A DNA stretch of 5,640 nt from Armatimonadaceae bacterium (GTDB taxonomy: Bacteria > Armatimonadota > Armatimonadia > Armatimonadales > Armatimonadaceae). Position numbers and translations under genes: made by a program. Where the stretch lies: positions 1 to 5,640 of the forward strand of contig JAUJNC010000234.1 of assembly GCA_030446525.1 (NCBI GenBank), written 5' to 3'. The notes below the pieces were generated by a model. That model did no database searches. It worked only from the letters and a program-made list of their open reading frames with translations, and had not been told where the DNA came from. Shown here in pieces: positions 1 to 5,640 of this stretch (position 1 is the stretch's first letter; every line of letters begins with the position of its first letter).

Positions 1-2407
1 GTGCTGTGGCGGGCGCGAGGGCGGCGGCCCGGAGGTAACGCTCCCCGAGCGCCGTCTCCTCCGCGGTGGGCACGCGCCCGTAAAGCAGATAATACAGGTA
101 GCGTATCCGGCCCGCGGTGTCCTCGCGGGCCGAAACGTCGGGACGCGCGGCCAGGTGATGCGCCTGCTCGACGACGAACGGGCTGTTCATCAGGAACAGC
201 GCCTGCTGCGGGACGGTCGTGCGGAACCGCTGCCCGGTGCTGGTGTCGGGACTGGCGAAGTCGAAGGTGCGGAACACGCCCGGCAAGTTCTGGCGGTCGA
301 TCCGGCCGTACAGGGTGCGGCGCGTGGGGAACGGGGCCTTCCATAGCTCGACGGACGGCCCACCTGCCCTGTCGTCGAGCCTGCCGGTCACGAACAGCAG
401 CGAGTCGCGCAGGGCCTCCAGCTCCAGGCGGCGCCGGTTCATCCGCCACAGCAGCCGGTTTTCCGGGTCCCGGGCGAAGCTTTTCGGGTCCTGGCCGCTG
501 CCCTGCTGGTAGGTGTTCGAGAGAAGGATCAGCCGGTGCATCTTCTTGACGGACCAGCCCCCCTCCATGAACCGCCACGCCAGGTAATCGAGCAGTTCGG
601 GGTGGGTGGGGCGCTCGCCCTGCCGGCCGAAGTCGCTGGGGGTGCGCACCAGGCCCGCCCCGAAGTGGTGCAGCCAGATGCGATTCACCATCACGCGCGC
701 GGTGAGCGGGTTGTCCTTGGACGCGATGGCGCGGGCGAGCTCGAGCCGCCCGCTGCCGTCGGTCCAGGCGGGGCGCTCGCGCGGGGACAGGATCTGCAGG
801 AAGCGGCGCGGCACCGGGTCACCTGGATTGCGGGAGTTGCCCCGCCGGAAAACCCGTGGGGTGACTGGGTTCGGCGCATCCGCCAGCGTCATGGCGAGCT
901 CGGGGGTGGCGGGGTAGCTCTTCTTAAGCGCCTCGATCCGCGGCCGCAACGCCTTCAATTGTTCCTGCGCGCTCGGCTCGAAGGCGGGTTCCAGCTTCGC
1001 CAGGATCGTCCCCCGCGGCGTCTGCTTTTCCTTCACCTTCTGCAGACTCTCCCGCACGGGCTCCGGCAAGGCCTCGTTCTTCTTGACCCGCTCCCGAAGC
1101 AGGGCCACCTGCTCCCGGATAAGCGCCTCCTCCTCGCGCTCCGCGTCCTTGACCTGCTTGTCGTGGGCGGCGTAGGGTTCGGATATGGCTTTGGGGGAGA
1201 TCGGCTGCGGGTCTGGTTCCACGGAGGAGGCGAAGACGCCGTACAGCGAGTAGTAGTCCTTGGTCGGGATCGGGTCGAACTTGTGGTCGTGGCAGCGGGC
1301 GCAGGCGACGGTGAGGCCCTGAAGGCCGCGCATGGTCACGTCGATCCGGTCATCGGTGATGTCGTGCGGGTTGTTCAGGAAGCGGCGGCCGACCGTGACG
1401 AAGCCCAGCGCCGCGAGGGGCCGCTTGTCGTCCCCGAGCGGCAGGCGGTCCGCCGCGAGCTGCTCCAGGAGGAAGCGGTCGTAGGGCAGGTCCTCGTTGA
1501 AGGCGCGGACCACCCAGTCGCGGTAGTTATAGGCGTGGGGGTAGTTCCGGTCCGCCTCGCCCGCGAGGTAGCCTTTGGTGTCCGCATACCGGGCCACGTC
1601 CAGCCAGTGCCGGGCCCACCGCTCGCCGTAGTGCGGCGAGGCCAGCAGGCGGTCCACCACCCGGGCGAAGGCGCCGGGTGCCCTGTCCCGCACGAAGGCG
1701 TCCACCTCGGCCGGGGTGGGCGGGAGCCCGGTGAGATCGAACGTGACCCGGCGGATCAGGGTGCGCCGGTCCGCCGGTTTAGAGGGCTTCAGCCCCCGCG
1801 CCTCCAGCTTGGCCAGCACGAAGCGGTCGACGGGCGAGACGGCCCAGGCCGCGTTCTTCACGGCGGGGAGCGGGGGCTTGCGAACCGGCTGGAACGACCA
1901 GAACCGCTGTTGCTGCGGCGTGATCACGTACTCGCCTGTCTCGGCGGCGGCCTGGGCCGACGGGGACACGTCCGCGTCCGGCCACGGCGCGCCCATCGTC
2001 ACCCAAGCCGAAAGCGCCTCGATCTCCTCGGGCTTGATCTTGCCGCCCGGCGGCATCTTGATCTTGCCGCCCTGGTGGACGGCCCCGATCAGCGGGCTTT
2101 TCGCCGGGTCGCCCGCCACCAGTACCGGGCCCGAGTCGGAGCCCTTGAGCAGGCCGGCTTTGGTGTCCAGGCGCAGGCCCGCCGCCTGCGCCGACGCCCC
2201 GTGGCAGGAATAGCAGTTGTTGGCAAGGACCGGGCGGACCTTGGTCTCGAAGAACTCCGCCGCCTGCGGGTCGACGGCCTGGTTGCCGCCCGCCGCCGCG
2301 GCGCCCGGGGCCGCCCGGTTGGTCCCGGCCAGGGCGACGAAAAGGCACGAAAAAGCCGTCAGCGCCCACCAAAGGCGCTGCGAGCCGAAACAATCGGGTA
2401 ATCGCAT
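1..2407 (-). CDS. PSCyt1-DUF1549-DUF1553 cytochrome c-type secreted protein, 3' end cut off by the window
   Basis: This is a c-type cytochrome-domain protein of the planctomycete PSCyt family, exported from the cytoplasm. Its biochemical role is unproven in the family; links to electron transfer and polysaccharide breakdown are proposals. The 802 visible residues begin with a signal-peptide-like segment (about 11-39, hydrophobic core W13-A27). PSCyt1 follows, with haem motif C65-YS-C68-H69 and candidate axial ligand M118 in KMPPGGK. DUF1549/PSCyt2 runs from about 192 (SPVDRFVLAKLE), through SPHYGERWARHWLDVARYAD (257-276), to a second haem motif, C369-AR-C372-H373-DHKFDPI. A charged, probably helical linker (about 413-500) precedes DUF1553/PSD1, marked by RVFRRGN (518-524), NPLTARVMVNRIW (566-578) and HRLILLSNTYQQ (624-635). 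I chose the ATG at 2407 because GGGCAGG lies 8 nt upstream, a TATAAT lies about 40 bp upstream, and the signal peptide follows directly. The frame is still open at the left edge; by family length, roughly 30-100 residues are missing. Family assignment is firm. Confidence 0.95.
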   Translation of the reverse strand, partial: MRLPDCFGSQRLWWALTAFSCLFVALAGTNRAAPGAAAAGGNQAVDPQAAEFFETKVRPVLANNCYSCHGASAQAAGLRLDTKAGLLKGSDSGPVLVAGDPAKSPLIGAVHQGGKIKMPPGGKIKPEEIEALSAWVTMGAPWPDADVSPSAQAAAETGEYVITPQQQRFWSFQPVRKPPLPAVKNAAWAVSPVDRFVLAKLEARGLKPSKPADRRTLIRRVTFDLTGLPPTPAEVDAFVRDRAPGAFARVVDRLLASPHYGERWARHWLDVARYADTKGYLAGEADRNYPHAYNYRDWVVRAFNEDLPYDRFLLEQLAADRLPLGDDKRPLAALGFVTVGRRFLNNPHDITDDRIDVTMRGLQGLTVACARCHDHKFDPIPTKDYYSLYGVFASSVEPDPQPISPKAISEPYAAHDKQVKDAEREEEALIREQVALLRERVKKNEALPEPVRESLQKVKEKQTPRGTILAKLEPAFEPSAQEQLKALRPRIEALKKSYPATPELAMTLADAPNPVTPRVFRRGNSRNPGDPVPRRFLQILSPRERPAWTDGSGRLELARAIASKDNPLTARVMVNRIWLHHFGAGLVRTPSDFGRQGERPTHPELLDYLAWRFMEGGWSVKKMHRLILLSNTYQQGSGQDPKSFARDPENRLLWRMNRRRLELEALRDSLLFVTGRLDDRAGGPSVELWKAPFPTRRTLYGRIDRQNLPGVFRTFDFASPDTSTGQRFRTTVPQQALFLMNSPFVVEQAHHLAARPDVSAREDTAGRIRYLYYLLYGRVPTAEETALGERYLRAAALAPATA

Positions 2408-2415
2408 TAAGTTTA

Positions 2416-2422
2416 CCTGCCC
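2416..2422 (-). promoter_or_regulatory. Ribosome binding site of the PSCyt gene
   Basis: The minus strand reads GGGCAGG, then 8 nt (TAAACTTA), then the ATG at 2407. The AGG core at this spacing is a moderate Shine-Dalgarno match. It favours the start at 2407 over the in-frame ATG at 2458, which would lie upstream of the predicted -10 box. Confidence 0.55.
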
Positions 2423-2446
2423 TGGCACGAAACACAAGGGTACCCT

Positions 2447-2475
2447 ATTATACCGCATCCGTCCAAGGCGTTCCG
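2447..2475 (-). promoter_or_regulatory. Sigma-70-type promoter of the PSCyt gene
   Basis: The minus strand carries a perfect TATAAT (2452 down to 2447). Seventeen nt upstream is CGGAAC (2475-2470), a poor -35 match that keeps only the central GA. Transcription would begin near 2440, giving a leader of about 33 nt before the ATG at 2407. The -10 stands out in an otherwise very GC-rich region. The weak -35 suggests modest basal strength or dependence on an activator, which is inference. Confidence 0.6.
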
Positions 2476-2567
2476 TGCCGCGGCCAGCCCCGGGGGCGCC
2501 CGGCCAGCGTCAAGGGGTGAACTTCGGCGGATCCGGCAGCGTCTAGCAGCCGGCGGAAGAACGTGCA

Positions 2568-2593
2568 CGCCGCGGCGAGCGCCGCCGCCGCCG
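2568..2593. repeat. GC-rich inverted and GCC-trinucleotide repeat cluster between the promoters
   Basis: A perfect 10-bp palindrome, CGCCGCGGCG (2568-2577), is followed by arms CGGCG (2573-2577) and CGCCG (2580-2584) around a 2-nt gap, then four GCC units (2581-2592). It lies just upstream of the right gene's -35. It may form a hairpin in single-stranded DNA, but such motifs are common by chance at this base composition, so no function is assigned. Confidence 0.35.
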
Positions 2594-2597
2594 AGCC

Positions 2598-2626
2598 TTG
2601 CGTTTTTCAACGCATTATGTTATCAT
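2598..2626 (+). promoter_or_regulatory. Sigma-70-type promoter of the M28-like membrane protein gene
   Basis: TTGCGT (2598-2603) and TATCAT (2621-2626, one mismatch to TATAAT) are separated by exactly 17 nt. The spacer is AT-rich relative to its surroundings. Transcription should start near 2633, leaving a leader of about 60 nt. With the minus-strand promoter at 2447-2475, this makes a back-to-back pair serving the two divergent genes. Confidence 0.65.
2599..2614. promoter_or_regulatory. Candidate operator: 16-nt inverted repeat over the -35 and spacer
   Basis: The sequence TGCGTT-TTTC-AACGCA is a perfect inverted repeat with 6-nt arms and a 4-nt centre. It covers five of the six -35 bases and most of the spacer, where a bound dimeric repressor would block RNA polymerase. 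The regulator is unknown. A single GCGTT half-site also occurs at 2468-2472, overlapping the weak -35 of the other gene. The symmetry is directly visible; the operator role is inference. Confidence 0.4.
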
Positions 2627-2642
2627 CGTGAAAGATGCATGC

Positions 2643-2676
2643 CCCGCACGCCGGCAAGGATGCCGGGCGGCGCGGG
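2643..2676 (+). promoter_or_regulatory. Leader hairpin upstream of the M28-like gene
   Basis: CCGGCA (2651-2656) and TGCCGG (2661-2666) form a perfect 6-bp stem closed by the tetraloop AGGA. Outer arms CCCGC (2643-2647) and GCGGG (2672-2676) can extend it across an internal loop. It ends about 10-20 nt before the ribosome binding site and has no U-tract, so it is not an intrinsic terminator. It could stabilise the mRNA 5' end or sequester the in-frame ATG at 2660. Confidence 0.4.
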
Positions 2677-2683
2677 CGTATGG

Positions 2684-2690
2684 AAGAGGA
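2684..2690 (+). promoter_or_regulatory. Ribosome binding site of the M28-like gene
   Basis: AAGAGGA lies 5 nt before the ATG at 2696 and 8 nt before a second in-frame ATG at 2699. It is a strong Shine-Dalgarno match. Initiation at either tandem ATG changes the protein by only one residue. Confidence 0.7.
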
Positions 2691-2695
2691 CCCCG

Positions 2696-5640
2696 ATGAT
2701 GATTCTCACGCTCCGTGGCTGGGGCCTGCTGCTGTGCCTTTCCCTGCTCTTATCGTTCCCTCTGCGGGCAGGCGCAGCTGTTGCCCCCGAGCTAAAGCAG
2801 AAATACCTAGATCTTGCCGCCTCCGTGGACCCGAGGGCCATGGCGAACGACATCCGGACCCTTTCCAGCCAGGGCTCGCGCGTCGTCGGGTACCCGGGCG
2901 AGCGGTTCGCGGCCGGTTACGTCGAGGAGCAGTTCAACCGGCTCTTCGGCAAGAACAACGTGACGGTGGAGACGTTCGACGCCACCGTCCCGATGGACCG
3001 GGGCGCGACGCTGGCGGCGGGCGGCAAGTCGCACAAGATTTATTCCGTCTGGCCGAACCTGGTCCGCACCTCCAAGCTCCCGCCGGAAGGCCTGACGGGC
3101 CCGCTGGTCTATGCCGGGAAAGGTGACCTGTCCGCCTTCAACGGCAAGGACGTCCGGGGCTCCATCGTGCTGGTGGACTTCAACTCCGGGGCGGAATGGC
3201 TGAACGCGCCGCGGCTGGGGGCCAAGGCGGTGGTCTTTGTCGAGCCGGAACGTACCATGCGAGGCGAGGCCGAGGCCAAGTTCATCTCGATCCCCATCAC
3301 GATCCCGCGCTTCTATATCAAGAGGTCCGACGCCGCCGCGCTCCAGGCCATGGCGCTGGGGCGCCGGTCGCCGCAGGCCCAGCTGAAGGCCGATATGACC
3401 TGGGAGCGGGTCCCGGCCAAAAACTTCCTGGGGGTCATCCCCGGGACCGACCCCAAGCTCGCCAAGCAGATCATCGTGGTCCAGGGCTACTACGACACGA
3501 TGTCGGTCGTGCCCGCCCTCGCGCCGGGCGCCGAGTCGGCGGGGAGCATCGCCGCGCTTTTGCAGACGGCCCGGACCTTCAAAAAGCACCCGCCCGCGCG
3601 CACCGTCTGGTTCGTCGCCACCTCGGGGCACTACCTCGGGCTGCAGGGCGTCCGCGAGTTCGTCCACCGGCGCCTGGACAAGTGGCAGGTGCCGGGGCCC
3701 TTCGCCAAGCTCTTCGGCGGCGCCAAGGAGCCCGAGCAGCCGATCTACCTGTGGGCGGGCCTGGACATGGCGTCGCAGACCCGGTCGCTGGGCATCTTCT
3801 ACAAGGGCTGGTTCTACGACTACCGCGAAGATTTGCAGAACCTCTTCAGCGACATCGCGCGTGTCGCCCGCGAGAACAACGACAAGATCGCCACGGTCCT
3901 GGGCTACGACCCCAAAAAAGCCTTCAGTGACGGCGTCAACCCCGTCGACGGCAAGTCGTGGCGCAACTTCATCCCGGGCAAGCCCGCCTTCGACGCCGAA
4001 GCGGTGACCATGGCCGGCGGGACCGGCGTCACCTTCGCCTCCATCGATGATTCGCGCAACCTGGTCGATACGCCGTTCGACACCTTCGACAAGGTCAATG
4101 TCGCCAACCTGGCCCAGCAGATGCGCACCTTCCTGTGCATCTTCCAGCACTACGCGAACGACACCAACGACCAGAACGCCCCGCCGGACAAGCAGATCCC
4201 CCTGTACAAGCCGTCGCAGTGGACCAAAATGGGCCTGCGCAACGGGTTCGCGACCGTGCGGGGCCGGGTGCGCGAGTACGACCCCCGCAAGTCCCTCGTC
4301 CCGGACGACCCCGTGCCCGGCGCGCTCGCCGTCTTCCCATCGCAGTCCGGGGGCAGCAGCGCCAAGCAGGGGACCAAATCCTTCATGGGCGTGCGCGGCT
4401 ACTGGATCCAGATGGTGACCGGCGGCAGCGACAGGCAGGACCCCAACGCCGCGACGTTCGAGTTCCACGGCGTCCCGCCGCTCACCGCCGTCAACCAGGG
4501 CCAGCACGTGGCCGTTTACCGACTGGACCCCGAAGCAGGCGACATCGATTACGCGCCCGATAAGGGCGTCTCGGGCGCCCAGTTCCCGACCGAGTTCAAG
4601 GTGACCACCGGCTTCAAAGAGACGACTGTGGTCGTCTTCCCCTGCGTCGCCACGGACATCTACGACCTGGTGGACCAGCAGGCGCTGCGCACCCTGACCA
4701 AGATCACGATCTACGACGGCGCCTCCAACGGCGAGCCGCGCCAATACGGGTACGCCATCTCGAAACCGGAGCGCGGCCTCTCCTACGTCGAGGACACCGC
4801 GGTCATCTTCGCCCGGCGCGGCCGGGAATACGAGACCAACAAGACGCAGGTGGCGCAGGCCGGGACCGGCGGGCCCGTGACCGCCCCGCCGGCGGTCTCT
4901 TCCACCGACCAGCTGCGCCGCTTCAAGATCAGCATGGGGTCGGGGCCGGCGTCGACCCGCTTCCTTTTGATCAACTCCACCAAGGAGAACCCCGAGGGCA
5001 TCGGGTACGTCATGGGCGCGGGCGCGGGCGGCGGGGGCGACCCGATCAATTCGTCCCGGTCGTCGGCGATCACCCACACCGCGCTCAAGGTGGCCGAGGA
5101 CATGTGGCGCCTGGACGAGTTCCGCATCAACCGCATGTCCGCCAACCGCATCGTCAACGAGGGCGTCAACAAGCTCCACGACCAGGCCGGGGAGTACATC
5201 CAGAAGGCCCAGGCGGCGCTGGCGGCCAAAGACTACGAGAACTTCGACGCGTTCGCCCGCGCCGCCTGGGGGTACGAGTCGCGCGCCTACCCGGACGTGA
5301 CCAAGACGCAGCACGACGTGGTGCAGGGCGTGCTGTTCTATCTGGCGCTCATGATCCCGTTCGCCTACTTCTGCGAGCGCCTGTTCTTCGGCTACTCGGA
5401 CCTGAAGCGCCAGTTGTTCTTCGCCTTCCTGATCTTCCTGGCCGTCTTCCTGGTCTTCTCGTTCATCCACCCGGCGTTCAACATCACCCTCAACCCGGGC
5501 ATCGTGCTGCTGTCCTTTATCATGCTGGCGCTTTCCGTGCTGGTCACGTCGCTGGTGTGGGGCAAGTTCGAGCATCAGCTCAAGCAGCAGAGCCGCCAGA
5601 CCACGGGGACGCACACCGCCGACGTGGGCAAGGTCTCGAT
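2696..5640 (+). CDS. Exported M28-peptidase-like (degenerate active site) protein with C-terminal membrane domain, possibly FtsX-type; 3' end cut off by the window
   Basis: Exported protein with a zinc-peptidase-like ectodomain and a membrane C-terminus; function unknown. The 981 codons have no interruption and remain open at the right edge. A signal peptide covers residues 1-28 (core L11-F21, AGA cleavage site). The M28-type entry SRVVGYPGERFAAGYVEEQF is at 61-80, a PA-like insert at about 130-235, and an M28-like core at about 240-485. The core keeps LDMAS (356-360) and DTPFDTFDKVN (458-468), but HxD is Y265-Y-D267, the bridging Asp position is E280, the GEE position is G311-H312-Y313, and the last His position is D458. 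Two beta-rich modules follow at about 515-735, then a glycine-rich loop (774-781) and a helical stretch (about 785-870). Hydrophobic segments lie at 879-893, 907-924 and 936-955. Basic residues at R895, K904/R905, K957 and R967 place the N-terminal domain outside the cell. The last segment resembles the start of an FtsX-type permease domain, but this is unproven. An active but atypical hydrolase is the alternative. Confidence 0.85.
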   Translation, partial: MMILTLRGWGLLLCLSLLLSFPLRAGAAVAPELKQKYLDLAASVDPRAMANDIRTLSSQGSRVVGYPGERFAAGYVEEQFNRLFGKNNVTVETFDATVPMDRGATLAAGGKSHKIYSVWPNLVRTSKLPPEGLTGPLVYAGKGDLSAFNGKDVRGSIVLVDFNSGAEWLNAPRLGAKAVVFVEPERTMRGEAEAKFISIPITIPRFYIKRSDAAALQAMALGRRSPQAQLKADMTWERVPAKNFLGVIPGTDPKLAKQIIVVQGYYDTMSVVPALAPGAESAGSIAALLQTARTFKKHPPARTVWFVATSGHYLGLQGVREFVHRRLDKWQVPGPFAKLFGGAKEPEQPIYLWAGLDMASQTRSLGIFYKGWFYDYREDLQNLFSDIARVARENNDKIATVLGYDPKKAFSDGVNPVDGKSWRNFIPGKPAFDAEAVTMAGGTGVTFASIDDSRNLVDTPFDTFDKVNVANLAQQMRTFLCIFQHYANDTNDQNAPPDKQIPLYKPSQWTKMGLRNGFATVRGRVREYDPRKSLVPDDPVPGALAVFPSQSGGSSAKQGTKSFMGVRGYWIQMVTGGSDRQDPNAATFEFHGVPPLTAVNQGQHVAVYRLDPEAGDIDYAPDKGVSGAQFPTEFKVTTGFKETTVVVFPCVATDIYDLVDQQALRTLTKITIYDGASNGEPRQYGYAISKPERGLSYVEDTAVIFARRGREYETNKTQVAQAGTGGPVTAPPAVSSTDQLRRFKISMGSGPASTRFLLINSTKENPEGIGYVMGAGAGGGGDPINSSRSSAITHTALKVAEDMWRLDEFRINRMSANRIVNEGVNKLHDQAGEYIQKAQAALAAKDYENFDAFARAAWGYESRAYPDVTKTQHDVVQGVLFYLALMIPFAYFCERLFFGYSDLKRQLFFAFLIFLAVFLVFSFIHPAFNITLNPGIVLLSFIMLALSVLVTSLVWGKFEHQLKQQSRQTTGTHTADVGKVS

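Noticed and set aside
536..2401. A 621-codon open frame on the plus strand, antisense to the PSCyt gene.
   Set aside because: The opposite strand encodes unmistakable CxxCH, DUF1549 and DUF1553 motifs. The plus-strand product is compositionally biased (Arg, Gly, Val, Leu) and matches nothing I know.
2456..2458. In-frame upstream ATG for the PSCyt gene.
   Set aside because: It lies upstream of the predicted -10 box and would add a stretch that displaces the signal peptide from the N-terminus. The ATG at 2405-2407 has a better-placed ribosome binding site.
2660..2662. In-frame upstream ATG for the M28-like gene.
   Set aside because: It is partly buried in a hairpin and its AGGA overlaps the start codon, so spacing is wrong. 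The ATG at 2696 has AAGAGGA at proper spacing and starts a clean signal peptide.
2643..2676. Leader hairpin considered as an intrinsic terminator or riboswitch.
   Set aside because: There is no following U-tract, it lies within a predicted leader of only about 60 nt, and I recognise no riboswitch core.
2635..3126. A 163-codon plus-strand frame starting at ATG 2635.
   Set aside because: It is out of frame with the M28-like gene and overlaps its signal peptide and N-terminal domain. The product is Arg/Pro/Gly-rich, and its start sits almost on the predicted transcription start without a ribosome binding site.
2807..5614. A 935-codon open frame on the minus strand, antisense to the M28-like gene.
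   Set aside because: It mirrors the G/C-rich codons of the real gene. Its translation is a low-complexity mix rich in Arg, Gly, Val, Asp and His with no recognisable domain, signal or ribosome binding site, while the plus strand has clear motifs over its full length.

Overview
The window holds two long, divergently transcribed, incomplete genes separated by a 288-bp control region. The DNA is strongly GC-rich, with G/C-ending codons throughout both genes. The left gene encodes a PSCyt1-PSCyt2(DUF1549)-PSD1(DUF1553) cytochrome-type protein. That architecture is heavily expanded in Planctomycetota and Verrucomicrobiota and is also found in Armatimonadota and related bacteria. The right gene is a secreted or membrane-anchored M28-like/PA ectodomain fused to a C-terminal membrane region, which I loosely associate with Armatimonadota or Planctomycetota. 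The phylum is an inference and is not settled by 5.6 kb.

Left region (1-2407, minus strand): 802 codons of the PSCyt protein. It starts at 2407 with a signal peptide and runs off the left edge shortly before its expected C-terminus. It has two CxxCH haem c motifs and all the family hallmark blocks.

Centre (2408-2695): a compact divergent promoter region. The minus-strand gene has a perfect TATAAT with a weak -35 and a leader of about 33 nt. The plus-strand gene has TTGCGT-17 nt-TATCAT, with a 16-nt perfect inverted repeat (TGCGTT-TTTC-AACGCA) lying over its -35 and spacer. Its leader is about 60 nt and contains a small stable hairpin upstream of a good ribosome binding site. No RNA gene or further protein gene was seen here.

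Right region (2696-5640, plus strand): 981 uninterrupted codons, open at the right edge. They encode a signal peptide, a PA-like insert, an M28-peptidase-like fold, beta-rich modules, a helical segment and three closely spaced membrane segments. The striking point is that nearly all M28 metal-binding and catalytic positions are substituted (HxD is YYD, GEE is GHY, the final His is Asp). This suggests a pseudo-peptidase used as a binding or sensing ectodomain on a membrane (possibly FtsX-type permease) protein.

The two genes do not form an operon. Any functional link would come through the shared promoter region, and both products are predicted to act outside the cytoplasm. No mobile element, CRISPR array, tRNA or rRNA was found.
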